Assembly (NCBI RefSeq): GCF_002105755.1 | Contig: NZ_CP020821.1 | Span: 3,720,001-3,784,000 of the forward strand | From: Mycobacterium colombiense CECT 3035 | GTDB lineage: Bacteria > Actinomycetota > Actinomycetes > Mycobacteriales > Mycobacteriaceae | DNA: 64,000 nucleotides | Direction of reading: 5' to 3' | Part shown: in pieces, positions 36,234 through 44,976 of the stretch | How positions within the stretch are numbered: the stretch's first letter is position 1 | Layout: every line of letters begins with the position of its first letter | The notes under the pieces: generated by a model | The model's input: the letters and a program-made list of their open reading frames with translations, nothing else | What the model was told of the DNA's origin: nothing | Databases searched by the model: none | Made by a program: the position numbers and the translations under genes

Positions 36234-38216
36234 GTCGGCAGTGGGGGTCAAGGTGACGGTGACCTGTGCCTTGCCCGCGGTGACCGACTGCGGCACCAGG
36301 TAGGTGTCGTCCAGCCACCGGTGAACGGTGTTGCTGCGCGGCTGTAGCCAATTGCCCGTCGGTACGCCGTCGACGGCGACGTCCGCCGACTGGAATCCCG
36401 TCGCCTGATCCGAGGTGCGCCGCAGCAGGACGCCGTGGTTGTCCGGGTCGATCTGGACGTGAAAGGCGATCGCGCCCTGGGTGGTACGGACCGAGCCGAC
36501 GACGGGCAGGGTGTCTTGAGTCCCCTCGTATTCGCTGACCAGCAGCTGGTCGGTCGCGTCGGAATCGGTGTAGCCGTGCAGGACCCGATTGACCGGATCG
36601 GTGGGGCTGACGTCGTCACCGGCGCTGATCCCGGCGTCTGGCTGCGTGTAGAGGAATGCGGTTGAGCTGTAGTCGGGTTGGACCATATTCCTTTTCCCGT
36701 GCTCGATGCCGAACCGGATCCCGGAGTGATAGCCGATCGCGTCGGCCAGCATGATGCGGTACACGGCGACGCAGTAGTCGGCGCATCCGCCCGTGGCGGT
36801 GCGCTGATCGGGCTGGCCGTTCAGGGGGTCGCTGAAGTGGGTGCCGTTCTTGAAGTACCAGCCGCCCTCGTAGAGGTCCTCGGTGCCGGTGCCGTACCAC
36901 TGCGGCGACGCGGCGCCGTCGGTGTAGACACGCTCGGCGCCTTCGAGAAAATACGGGGCGTCATCGCTGAACGCCGTTTTGGTTCGATAGCCGTGAATGG
37001 TGTGACTGACGCCGACGAACTTGCCGCGGCCCTGCTCCTCGGCGAACACCCAGTCCTGTCCGGGTACCGTCGGTCCGGCGTGCGAGCGCGCGGTGAAGTA
37101 GCCGGCGCGGCCGCTGGCCAACGCGGGCGCCCATTGCGCGTCGGGCGTGGTGACGACGTCGCTGACGATCCCCGTCACCGGGCCGGCGCCCGTGTTGACG
37201 ACCGTGACGCGGGCCGACTGCGCGAAAGGCATTGGCCACCAATCGCATAACACCAACGATCCATCGGGCTGGGTGCTGGCGCCGAACATCAGCGACCGCA
37301 CGGGGTTCGCACCGAGTCCGGCACCGAAGAATTCCCCGAGTGGCGAGTCGACCATGGTTCGGCCGTCGAACTCGATCTGCAGCCGCAATCCACCCAGCTG
37401 TTCGGCGGCCGGTCCGGGCAGCTGCAGCCGCAGCTCCGAGATGCCGGCCGAGCCAGTCGGTTCGGCGATGGTTTGTGCGGCACCGGCGGAAAGGTCGCTG
37501 ACCCGAGTGCTGTGCGCCGCACCGGGTGCCACCGGTTTGGGGTCGGCCACGCCGGCGGACGTGAGCGTGCCCAGCACGTCGAGCGCGGGATCGGACGGTG
37601 AGAACGTGTTGATTCCGTCCCCGTCGGGAAACTGCCGATAGTCGACGTGGTAATACTCCAAATGCGATGTGACGCTGATCCGCATCGAGCGCCGGTAAGG
37701 CATCGGCACCTTGATATAGACGCCGCCCGGCGATTGCGCGGCGTTGGCCACCAGCGGCCATACGAACGGGGCCCCCAATGCGCCGTCGACCACCGATTGC
37801 AATGGTGCGTCTACAACGGCCTGCCCGTCCAGCTCGATGCGGATGTTTCCCAGGGCGCGGACATTGCCGCCATCGCGGGTCAGCCAGATCGAATCGATTT
37901 CTCCGGCACCGTGATCCTCCGCGATGACGCAGCCGGCACCCCCGGGCGCCAGGCAGCCGCCACTGCCGTTGCGATTGCCGGTGGATATGTCGAAATCGCC
38001 GCCGCTGCGGTCAAAGCTCGACACCTGCAGAGTCTGCGCACCGGGGTTCAAATAGGGCAATCGGTCCAATCGGCGGTAGGTGTCCCAGCCGACCATCCGT
38101 GCGCCCGGCGGGTCGGTGTCGGGTGCGGCCGGCTCGGCGCCGGCCACCGCGGCCCAGGGAATCGCCACTAGCAGCAACGCGAACACCGCGGAACTCACCC
38201 GCGCGGCCACCGACAT
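36174..38216 (-). CDS. Secreted DUF2961 (GH172-type) protein
   Basis: From ATG (complement of 38214-38216) the product has 680 residues with a signal peptide MSVAARVSSAVFALLLVAIPWAAVAGA. The N-terminal domain carries the DUF2961 features: GWDTYRRLDRLPYLNPG, DHGAGEIDSIWLTRDGGNVRALGNIRIELDG, and later YGTGTEDLYEGGWYFKN. Many members of this family are now GH172 glycosidases, including D-arabinan-degrading enzymes from actinobacteria. A role in trimming or recycling arabinogalactan or lipoarabinomannan is therefore plausible, but not shown. A C-terminal beta domain follows. No operon partner is present. Confidence 0.82.
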   Translation of the reverse strand: MSVAARVSSAVFALLLVAIPWAAVAGAEPAAPDTDPPGARMVGWDTYRRLDRLPYLNPGAQTLQVSSFDRSGGDFDISTGNRNGSGGCLAPGGAGCVIAEDHGAGEIDSIWLTRDGGNVRALGNIRIELDGQAVVDAPLQSVVDGALGAPFVWPLVANAAQSPGGVYIKVPMPYRRSMRISVTSHLEYYHVDYRQFPDGDGINTFSPSDPALDVLGTLTSAGVADPKPVAPGAAHSTRVSDLSAGAAQTIAEPTGSAGISELRLQLPGPAAEQLGGLRLQIEFDGRTMVDSPLGEFFGAGLGANPVRSLMFGASTQPDGSLVLCDWWPMPFAQSARVTVVNTGAGPVTGIVSDVVTTPDAQWAPALASGRAGYFTARSHAGPTVPGQDWVFAEEQGRGKFVGVSHTIHGYRTKTAFSDDAPYFLEGAERVYTDGAASPQWYGTGTEDLYEGGWYFKNGTHFSDPLNGQPDQRTATGGCADYCVAVYRIMLADAIGYHSGIRFGIEHGKRNMVQPDYSSTAFLYTQPDAGISAGDDVSPTDPVNRVLHGYTDSDATDQLLVSEYEGTQDTLPVVGSVRTTQGAIAFHVQIDPDNHGVLLRRTSDQATGFQSADVAVDGVPTGNWLQPRSNTVHRWLDDTYLVPQSVTAGKAQVTVTLTPTADSPPWTASRYHVDALTGPPD

Positions 38217-38492
38217 AGCCACTGAGCCTACTTTTGTCGGTCTCGTCGGCGGATGATCCGGCCACGACATCCCACCGAACAGGGCAATCGCGTACTCGTA
38301 GTTTAGGTCAGCCCACAATGTCGTACCGAAAGTTGGATTTGACCCCGTCAAGCAAGCTGGTATCCCGTTTCAACGCAACGTGTTTAAGCCCGTCCGCATT
38401 ATCACGGAATGCAAGCAGGGGCCGCATTCGCTCATCGACCGGGACAGAGCGCCCAGATCGTATTCAACTAGGTCCGTTGGGGCACAGTAAAA

Positions 38493-38507
38493 CCCGCTTT
38501 TCGCGGG
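38493..38507 (-). terminator. Possible intrinsic terminator on the minus strand
   Basis: Read on the minus strand, CCCGC-GAAAA-GCGGG is followed by TTTTAC. The stem is only five pairs, so it is weak. No minus-strand gene lies just upstream; it may limit antisense transcription or lie in the leader of the DUF2961 gene. Confidence 0.4.
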
Positions 38508-38553
38508 AATTTGCGAGCGCACACCGTCGCCGACGATTCGAATTCAGAGGGTT

Positions 38554-38581
38554 GTCACCTGCCGGCTTTCAGTCAGGTGAC
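38554..38581 (+). promoter_or_regulatory. Perfect 8-base inverted repeat upstream of the small lipoprotein gene
   Basis: GTCACCTG (38554-38561) and CAGGTGAC (38574-38581) are exact complements with a 12-base loop, followed by GTATTTTGT. It could be a weak terminator or a protein-binding site. Confidence 0.4.
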
Positions 38582-38682
38582 GTATTTTGTCGAAAATTAC
38601 TCATTTTCATACTCACCCAAGAGCTGAACGCGTAATATCCCTACTCTCGGGCGTCAAGATTTCTCCTAAGGACGGAGTGGTC

Positions 38683-38805
38683 ATGTCTGGTCTGAAATAC
38701 AAAGTTGTTCTTGGCATTATCCTCACCTTCACGGCCATCGCGGCTTCCGGCTGCACAACGCCGATCACGATCGACTGCGGTCCTAATCTGACCTGCACGG
38801 GGTAG
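38683..38805 (+). CDS. Very small lipoprotein (40 aa)
   Basis: MSGLKYKVVLGIILTFTAIAASGC is a complete lipoprotein signal with a lipobox-like AASGC; after cleavage only 17 residues remain, CTTPITIDCGPNLTCTG, with three cysteines counting the acylated one. GGACGGAG stands upstream at good spacing and a GGAA-looped hairpin follows the stop. The arrangement of Shine-Dalgarno, signal, stop and hairpin argues for a real gene despite its size. It would yield a membrane-anchored mini-protein whose two free cysteines could form a disulfide. Function unknown. Confidence 0.6.
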   Translation: MSGLKYKVVLGIILTFTAIAASGCTTPITIDCGPNLTCTG

Positions 38806-38807
38806 GT

Positions 38808-38825
38808 CTGCCGGGGAACCGGCAG
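38808..38825 (+). terminator. Hairpin just after the small lipoprotein gene
   Basis: CTGCCGG-GGAA-CCGGCAG forms a 7-pair stem with a stable GGAA tetraloop, starting two bases after the stop codon. There is no U-run, so it may act as an RNA 3' end or a mycobacterial-type terminator without U tract. Confidence 0.5.
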
Positions 38826-39406
38826 GGCCTCAGCTACTCGCACCCATTACTCGCTACGGCCCTTATTCGGGCCCATTGAGTGCTCCCCTGATGCCATTTG
38901 GGTGCCAGTCCTCGCACGGCTACACGCCGCGACGTGCCAACGTAGCGGATGCTGTCGTGACCGCATCGGCCAACGTCTGGTGATGTGAAAACCGTTGGGA
39001 TTCAATGCCTTTGCGGCCGGCGGCCGCGTCTCCGGTCATCTCGGGACAACGCCGGCAATCGAACCACGCGGGGGCGTGCGCACGTTTCGGGCCGTGCGCA
39101 CGCTCTACGCGAATTGTGCTGACCGTCGCGGTGGTTGGCGGTAAGCTAATCGCCTCACTGCGGCAATGCTGCAAAGTGGTTGACCCTGATACCTCGACGG
39201 TTCGGGTGGGGAATTCGTGCGTTTTGAATCCGGCCGCTACACCTCGCCGATGACCCCGGTTGTCACTGTGACAAATCGTCTTAAGCCACTGCGGCGCAAG
39301 AGAATCACTGCCCGTGCGTATCGGCGGGCGCTACGTTGAGATTCTCACGCGGGCAGAGCGACTCATCTACGCGAGAGGGGAAAACGCGGGCCCAATCGCC
39401 GGCCGG
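38826..39406. other. About 580 bases without a recognisable gene
   Basis: Open frames here lack protein-like composition. Small stems are visible, for example GGCCC-TTATTC-GGGCC around 38858-38874. No tRNA, repeat array or transposase fragment is seen. The composition is more mixed than the flanking genes. Confidence 0.4.
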
Positions 39407-40438
39407 CTAGCCCTTGTCGGCTTTGAGATCTCGATCCCGGCTGGGCTGAACGCGTTTGGGCTCGCCCGGCATTTTCGGATAGTTCGGCGGATACGGCATA
39501 TCCCCGAGCCCGCGCTCTTCGTCGGCCTCGGCCATTTCCAGCAGGGAACCGATCGATTGGACCGCATCATCCATTGCGGCCCAAGGGTCTTCTCGGTCTC
39601 GGACCAGATCGGCCGCGGTTGCCATGGTGTAGTCGTCCGGCTCGGCGTCGGCCAGCTCCTCCCATGTCAGTGGCATCGAGACCGTCGCGATCGGGGTGCG
39701 CCGCACCGAATACGCCGACGCCATGGTGCGGTCCCGGGCGTTCTGGTTGAAGTCGATGAAAATGCGTTCTCCGCGCTCTTCCTTCCACCAGGACGTGGTG
39801 ACGAGGTCTGGCGCACGGCGCTCGACCTCACGGGCCAGGGCGATGCCGGCGCGGCGCACCTCGGTGAAATCCCAGTCCGTGGCGATCCGCAGAAACACGT
39901 GGATCCCGCGACCGCCGGAGGTCTTCGGATATCCGATGAGACCGAGCTCGTCGAGTAGCGGCCGCAACACGTCGACCGCGACGGTGCGCGCCTGCTCGAA
40001 CGCCACACCGGGCTGCGGGTCCAGATCGATGCGCAGTTCGTCGGGATGGTCGGTGTCCGGGCAGCGCACCTGCCACGGATGCAAGGTGACGGTGCCCATC
40101 TGTGCCGCCCAGACCACCGCCGCCGGGTGAGTCACCTTCAGCGCGTCGGCCGTCCGCCCGGACGGAAACGTCACCTGGCACGTCTGCAGATAGTCGGGAT
40201 GGTGCTGCGGGATCCGCTTCTGGTAGATCTCCTCGCCGTCGACGCCGTCCGGGAAGCGCTGCAGGTGGGTGGGCCGGTCGCGCAGCGTGTCGAGCATCGG
40301 GCCGCCCGCGACGGCGCGGTAGTAGTCGACCAGGTGTCGCTTGGTCCCCTTCGACCCCAGTTTGGGGAAATACACCTTGTCCGGATTGGTCAGGCGCACC
40401 GCAATGCCGTCGACGTCGAGCTCTTCTGCAGCAGCCAT
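39407..40438 (-). CDS. LigD polymerase/primase-like (PrimPol-type) protein, Rv3730c type
   Basis: A stand-alone homolog of the LigD polymerase domain, 343 residues. Motifs of this archaeo-eukaryotic primase fold are seen: NPDKVYFPKLG near the start, then HPWQVRCPDTDHPDELRIDLDPQPG with the metal-binding DLDP, SGGRGIHVFLRI with the catalytic His, and IFIDFNQNARDRTMASAYSVR. Relatives add ribonucleotides at DNA ends or prime lesions. The gene is divergent from ligC with only 26 bases between starts, so they share a promoter region. A charged C-terminal tail is present. Confidence 0.93.
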   Translation of the reverse strand: MAAAEELDVDGIAVRLTNPDKVYFPKLGSKGTKRHLVDYYRAVAGGPMLDTLRDRPTHLQRFPDGVDGEEIYQKRIPQHHPDYLQTCQVTFPSGRTADALKVTHPAAVVWAAQMGTVTLHPWQVRCPDTDHPDELRIDLDPQPGVAFEQARTVAVDVLRPLLDELGLIGYPKTSGGRGIHVFLRIATDWDFTEVRRAGIALAREVERRAPDLVTTSWWKEERGERIFIDFNQNARDRTMASAYSVRRTPIATVSMPLTWEELADAEPDDYTMATAADLVRDREDPWAAMDDAVQSIGSLLEMAEADEERGLGDMPYPPNYPKMPGEPKRVQPSRDRDLKADKG

Positions 40439-40464
40439 ACCCCCGATTCCAGCACAATCAGGCT

Positions 40465-41535
40465 ATGGACCTCCCTGTCATGCCGCCGGTGTCGCCGATG
40501 CTGGCGAAGTCGGTGCGCTCAATTCCCCCGGACGCGTCCTATGAGCCCAAGTGGGACGGCTTCAGGTCGATCTGTTTCCGCGACCGCGACGAGGTCGAGC
40601 TGGGCAGCCGGAACGAACGGCCGATGACGCGTTATTTCCCCGAGCTGGTCGCCGCGGTCAGGGCCGAGCTGCCGGCGCGCTGCGTGATCGACGGCGAGAT
40701 CGTCATCGCCACCGACCACGGGCTGGACTTCGAGGCGCTGCAACAACGCATTCACCCGGCCGACTCGCGGGTGCGGATGCTCGCCGAGACCACACCGGCG
40801 TCCTTCATCGCGTTCGACTTGCTCGCCCTCGGCGACGACGACTACACGCGGCGGCCGTTCCGCGAGCGGCGCGCCACCCTGGTCGAGGCCCTGGCGGGTT
40901 CGGGACCCTCGATCCATGTCACGCCGGCTACGACCGATCTGGGCACCGCCCACAGCTGGTTCGGCGAATTCGAGGGTGCCGGACTCGATGGCGTGATCGC
41001 CAAGCCGCTCGACATCACTTACCAGCCGGACAAGCGAATCATGTTCAAGATCAAGCACGAGCGGACCGCCGACTGTGTGGTCGCCGGCTATCGGGTGCAC
41101 AAATCCGGTGCCGGCGCGATCGGTTCGCTGTTGCTGGGTCTGTATCAGGACGACGGCCAGCTCGCGTCGGTCGGCGTGATCGGTGCCTTTCCGATGGCCG
41201 AGCGGCGGCGACTGTTCGACGAATTACAGCCGCTCGTCACCGATTTCGAGCACCACCCGTGGAATTGGGCCGCGCACGAAGCCGGCGAGCGGACCCCGCG
41301 TAAGAACGAGTTCTCGCGTTGGAACGCCGGCAAGGACCTGTCGTTCGTGCCGCTGCGGCCCGAGCGGGTGGTCGAGGTCCGCTATGACCACATGGAGGGC
41401 CGGCGATTTCGTCATACCGCGCAGTTCAATCGGTGGCGTCCGGACCGCGACCCGCGTTCGTGCACCTACGAACAGCTCGAGCAACCGGTGACGTTCAGCC
41501 TCGGGGAGATCGTGCCGGGGCTCGGTTCGGGCTGA
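40465..41535 (+). CDS. ligC: ATP-dependent DNA ligase LigC
   Basis: ATP-dependent ligase of 356 residues. The adenylated Lys is in EPKWDGFRSI (motif I), motif III-like is ASFIAFDLLALG, motif IV is LDGVIAKPLD and motif V is MFKIKHERTADCVVAGYR. An OB-fold domain follows (GSLLLGLYQDDGQLASVGVIGAF). It lacks the polymerase and nuclease domains of LigD; it is an auxiliary repair ligase in mycobacteria. The head-to-head pairing with the LigD-Pol-like gene suggests a split, two-protein gap-filling and sealing unit. Confidence 0.95.
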   Translation: MDLPVMPPVSPMLAKSVRSIPPDASYEPKWDGFRSICFRDRDEVELGSRNERPMTRYFPELVAAVRAELPARCVIDGEIVIATDHGLDFEALQQRIHPADSRVRMLAETTPASFIAFDLLALGDDDYTRRPFRERRATLVEALAGSGPSIHVTPATTDLGTAHSWFGEFEGAGLDGVIAKPLDITYQPDKRIMFKIKHERTADCVVAGYRVHKSGAGAIGSLLLGLYQDDGQLASVGVIGAFPMAERRRLFDELQPLVTDFEHHPWNWAAHEAGERTPRKNEFSRWNAGKDLSFVPLRPERVVEVRYDHMEGRRFRHTAQFNRWRPDRDPRSCTYEQLEQPVTFSLGEIVPGLGSG

Positions 41536-41548
41536 AGCGGCGGGCCGC

Positions 41549-41836
41549 TCAGTCGATGTGCGTCGGTGGGTCGGCGAAGGCGAAATCCGAGGGCTGCTGA
41601 CCTGGCCCCATCAGACCGCAGTGGTTGTCGGGGACCAGATACGAACTGGCGCCGTTGGGAACCAGGCGGGTCACCGCGACGCAACGTTGCCAGGTGCCGT
41701 CGGGCTGGACGGGTCCGTCGCACTTGCTCAGAACCGGTCCCCCGTATTGGCACCCGGCGCCGGCCGGCGGCGCCGACGCAATCAGCCCTGCGGCCGTCAG
41801 CAGGGCGGCCGATCCACCAACAATGCCGCGCTTCAT
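41549..41836 (-). CDS. Small secreted Cys-containing protein (CDGP-type)
   Basis: A 95-residue protein: signal peptide MKRGIVGGSAALLTAAGLIASAPPAGA, then GCQYGGPVLSKCDGPVQPDGTWQRC. Four cysteines in the mature part suggest two disulfides, and the KCDGPVQPDGTWQRC core is a recurring motif in small exported mycobacterial proteins. Function is unknown. It is convergent with ligC (13-base gap) and divergent from the next gene. Confidence 0.78.
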   Translation of the reverse strand: MKRGIVGGSAALLTAAGLIASAPPAGAGCQYGGPVLSKCDGPVQPDGTWQRCVAVTRLVPNGASSYLVPDNHCGLMGPGQQPSDFAFADPPTHID

Positions 41837-41918
41837 GGTTGCCTCCCGTCACGACGCTACCGCTCGAGTAAGCGGATTTGGTCCGTTTAGCCCCGACCAC
41901 AGCGGGCACGCGGCCAGC

Positions 41919-42287
41919 ATGTCAGTCACAGCCTTTCAGGATCTGCCGTTGGCCGATCGGGACCGCAAGTGGGACGGCGACGCGGCCGAGAAGCGGGTGC
42001 GGCAGTGGGCCGATGCCCAGGACGGGCCGAACCAGAAATACCGCGACGCGCACGTCTGGTACGACGGCGACAAGAAGGACAACTTCACGGCCTACAAGCT
42101 GCTGATCGCCGACGTCGTCGACGGCGACCTCAAAGCCGTGCCGCGTGGAGTGATGGCGGCCGGCGCGATCATGGACGGCGCGCGCGGCGGCATCGATGTG
42201 CCCGCGTCCGACGTCGATCGGATCAAGAGCCACCTGGCGAAGTACTACAAAAAGATGGACGAGAGCCCGCCCTGGGATCGGGACTAG
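41919..42287 (+). CDS. Stand-alone domain related to phage capsid-protease C-termini
   Basis: A 122-residue protein from ATG 41919. The sequence FQDLPLADRDRKWDGDAAEKRVRQWADAQ..., with NQKYRDAHVWYDGD, FTAYKLLIADVVDG, VPRGVMAAGAIMDGARGG and SHLAKYYKKMDESPPW, matches in pattern a domain I know from the ends of phage prohead-protease or minor capsid proteins. Here it is free-standing with no phage genes around, so it looks domesticated. Function unknown. Its stop overlaps the 3' end of the convergent P450 gene (CTAG). Confidence 0.7.
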   Translation: MSVTAFQDLPLADRDRKWDGDAAEKRVRQWADAQDGPNQKYRDAHVWYDGDKKDNFTAYKLLIADVVDGDLKAVPRGVMAAGAIMDGARGGIDVPASDVDRIKSHLAKYYKKMDESPPWDRD

Positions 42288-43542
42288 ACCGCGACTATGA
42301 GCTCCGAGAGCCCGCGCAGCGTGACATTGGCCTTGTAGCGCGGCTCGCTGTCCAGCCGGGCGTTCGGGAAACGCGCCGTCACCGCCGACAGGGCCACGCC
42401 GGCCTCCAGCCGGGCCAGCGGCGCACCCAGACAATAGTGCGCACCACGACCGAACCCTAAGTGACGCAACGCTTTCCGATCCGGATCGAAGACATCGGGG
42501 CGGTCGTACTCGGCGGGATCGCGCTGGGCGGCGGCGGTCAGCAGCATCATGATGTCACCCGCGGGCACGTCGATGCCCCCAATTGCCATGTCGTCGCCCG
42601 CAGTTCGGGCGATCATCTGCACCGGCGGGTCGTAGCGCAACGTCTCTTCGATGACCGCCGCAACGCGGCCGGCGTCGGCGCCGAGCGCGGCCCATTGCGA
42701 CGGTTGGCGCAGCATCGCCAGGACCGCGTTGCCGATCAGATTCACCGTGGTCTCATGACCGGCGACCAGCAACAGGACGCAGGTGGAGACGATCTCCTCC
42801 GCGGTCAACTGATCGCCCGACTCCTCCACGGCGATCAGGCCGGACATCAGATCATCACCCGGCCGCGACCGTCGCCGGTCGATCAGCCCGTGCAGGTAGG
42901 CGCGCAACCACATGCCGGCGTCCATCCGCTCTTTCAGGTTGTCCGACGGCGTTCCGGTGAAGGCGACAAACGGGTCCAGGGACTGCGCCAGCAGCGCGGA
43001 CACCCGGCTGAATTGCGGCTCGTCCTCGATCGGCACACCGAGCAGCCGGCAGATGACCGCCACCGGCAGCGGATAGGCGAGGTCCTCGACAACTTCGAAC
43101 CGGCCCCGTTCGGCGATCCGGTCAAGCAATCCGTCGATCAGCGCGGTGATGTCGGGTTGCAGCGCGTTCACCACCTTCGGCGCGAACGCCTTGCTGACCA
43201 GCTTGCGCAGCCGGGTGTGGTCCGGCGGGTCCTGGAACAGGAATCCCGGCGGGGTTGGGGCGGCGCCTCGGCGCCCGCCTCGATGAGCTGCCGGGTCTGC
43301 GCCTCGATCTGCGCCCGGGCGGCCGTCGACTTGAGCCGGTCGTTGCTCGACGACGGGTGGCGCAGAACTTCGTCGCAGTCGCGGTAGGTCGAGAACACCG
43401 CGAGGTTGCCCTCCGGCAAGGCGAACGATCCGCGGTCCCGAAACTGCGCGAACAGCGGGTAGGGATCGGCCCGGACCGCCGGGTCCAACAGCCGCACCAA
43501 CAACTCGTCGGGTTTTGTGGACTCGGTCGGCGCGGTCGTCAT
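42284..43542 (-). CDS. Cytochrome P450, split by one apparent frameshift
   Basis: The first frame (ATG at 43540-43542) reads MTTAPTESTKPDELLVRLLDPAVRADPYPLF and loses sense after EAPPQ near 43250-43272. The next frame continues TPPGFLFQDPPDHTRLRKLVSKAFAPKVV to the end. The shift equals one missing base in a C run; restoring it gives 419 residues. The second part has the I-helix VAGHETTVN, the K-helix ETLRYDP and the heme loop FGRGAHYCLGAPLARLEAG. The enzyme is otherwise complete. The substrate is unknown. Confidence 0.88.
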
Positions 43543-43577
43543 GCTGACATTGTGCCCGCCACTCGGCGGCGCCCGGC

Positions 43578-44483
43578 TCAGCGGCGCAGGAACTCCACGA
43601 TGTGGCCGGCCAGTTCCGCTCCGGCGTCCTCCTGCAGGAAATGGCCGGCGTCGCGGATCACCGGGTGCTCGATCCCCTGTGCGCCGCGCATCTCACGCTG
43701 GAAGGCGGCGGCCATCGGCCCGGTGATCGGGTCGCTGTCGCTGAAGGCGACCAGCATGGGTGTCGGGCTCACCGACAGCCTGGCCCAGGCGGTCTTGTTG
43801 GCCGCCGCGGCGGGATCGTCCGGTGACGTGGGCACCAGACCGGGCATGGCGCGCGGCCCGGCGCAGTGTTCGTCGGTGGGGAACGGCGCGTCGTAGCCCG
43901 CACGCTCCTCCTCGCTCATCTGTCGGCGACAGCCGCCCTGCACGAAAGCGCCGACGTTCAGCGTCGGCGCTTTCGTGACGGCTTCGCGGAAGCGCCACCA
44001 GACGTCCGCCATGGGCTGCTCGCCATTCGGCAGCCCGGTGTTGGCGACGACGACCCGCGCGAAGCGTTCGGGATGCTCTGCGGCAAGCCGCAATCCGATC
44101 AGCCCACCCCAGTCCTGGCCGACCAAGGTGACGTTGCGAAGGTCGAGGACGTCGAAGGCCACCGCCCGCATCCACTCGACGTGGCGGGCGTAGCTGTGGT
44201 CTTCGCGGCGGGTGGGCTTGTCCGAACGGCCGAACCCGACCAGGTCGGGACAGATGACGCGATGGCCCGCTTCGGCCAGCACCGGAATCATCTTGCGGTA
44301 CAGATACGACCAGGACGGTTCGCCGTGCAGCATGAGAATCGGATCTGCGCTGTCCGGGCCGTCCTCGACCCAGGCCACGCGCAGGGAGCCGCCGTCATCG
44401 TCGGGCACTTCGCCATACCTTGGGGCGTAAGGGAAGTCGGGAAGGCCGTCGAATCGGTCATCCGGCGTTCGCAGCGTTTGCAT
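43578..44483 (-). CDS. Haloalkane dehalogenase (HLD-I, DhmA/Rv2296 type)
   Basis: Alpha/beta hydrolase of 301 residues. The nucleophile Asp lies in LVGQDWGGLIG, the oxyanion/halide Trp is the next residue, the acid is in VAFSDSDPITG and the His base in RDAGHFLQEDAG. The LHGEPSWSYLYRKM region is the HGxP oxyanion motif typical of the family. It would replace a carbon-bound halogen by hydroxyl; the natural substrate is unknown, and epoxide hydrolase activity is less likely. It is the last gene of a tgs2-NUDIX-dehalogenase unit, one base after the NUDIX stop. Confidence 0.88.
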   Translation of the reverse strand: MQTLRTPDDRFDGLPDFPYAPRYGEVPDDDGGSLRVAWVEDGPDSADPILMLHGEPSWSYLYRKMIPVLAEAGHRVICPDLVGFGRSDKPTRREDHSYARHVEWMRAVAFDVLDLRNVTLVGQDWGGLIGLRLAAEHPERFARVVVANTGLPNGEQPMADVWWRFREAVTKAPTLNVGAFVQGGCRRQMSEEERAGYDAPFPTDEHCAGPRAMPGLVPTSPDDPAAAANKTAWARLSVSPTPMLVAFSDSDPITGPMAAAFQREMRGAQGIEHPVIRDAGHFLQEDAGAELAGHIVEFLRR

Positions 44484-44484
44484 G

Positions 44485-44970
44485 TCATGTCCCTTCGGAT
44501 AGTCCGGCCACGCCAGGATCCGCCATCAGGCGATCGAGAAAGCCGCGCTGGCCCTTGAGCAATTTGATGCGCGCGGTCGCCACCGCGAACCATCCCACCC
44601 GATCAACCTCGGGAAATTCCCGCAGCTTGCCCGATCCCTTCGGCCACTCCAATTCGAAAGTGTTGCTGCGCGCGTCGGTGACGTCGAGGTCGCCGTGCAC
44701 GGCGTAGGCGCTCACCACCTTGCCACCGGATTGCTTCAGCTGCCCGAGGTCGAGGCGCGGCCCGGCCGGCACCGCCAGACCCAGCTCCTCGGCGAACTCT
44801 CGCTGCGCGGCCGACCACGGGTCCTCCCCGTCGGTGTACTCGCCCTTCGGGACGGACCACGCGCCGTCGTCTTTGCGGGCCCAGAACGGCCCGCCCGGAT
44901 GCGCGATCAACACCTCGACGACGCCGTCGCGGGTCCGGTACAAGATCACGCCCGCGCTCAGTTTGGCCAT
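44485..44970 (-). CDS. NUDIX hydrolase (Rv3733c type)
   Basis: A 161-residue NUDIX protein. The box GxxxxxEx7REUxEExGU is visible as GEYTDGEDPWSAAQREFAEELG, with the metal-binding Glu residues in REFAEEL. It begins LSAGVILYRTRDGVVEVLIAHPGGPFW. The family cleaves nucleoside diphosphates linked to other moieties; the substrate is not predictable. It lies 6 bases downstream of tgs2, as in M. tuberculosis. Confidence 0.9.
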   Translation of the reverse strand: MAKLSAGVILYRTRDGVVEVLIAHPGGPFWARKDDGAWSVPKGEYTDGEDPWSAAQREFAEELGLAVPAGPRLDLGQLKQSGGKVVSAYAVHGDLDVTDARSNTFELEWPKGSGKLREFPEVDRVGWFAVATARIKLLKGQRGFLDRLMADPGVAGLSEGT

Positions 44971-44976
44971 CGAGTT

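Larger units (their letters stand above)
38217..38682. other. Non-coding stretch, less GC-rich than its surroundings
   Basis: No convincing ORF is seen. The sequence has more A/T-rich words than its neighbours (for example TTTAGG, GTAATATCC). It contains two possible stem-loops, annotated separately, and the upstream region of the small lipoprotein gene with GGACGGAG eight bases before its ATG. Confidence 0.5.

Noticed and set aside
38826..39406. An 82-codon plus-strand frame and an 84-codon minus-strand frame
   Set aside because: Composition is not protein-like, there is no Shine-Dalgarno, and the two overlap.
41919..42287. A prophage at this position
   Set aside because: Only one phage-type domain is present; no integrase, terminase, portal, tail or attachment-site repeats are seen around it.
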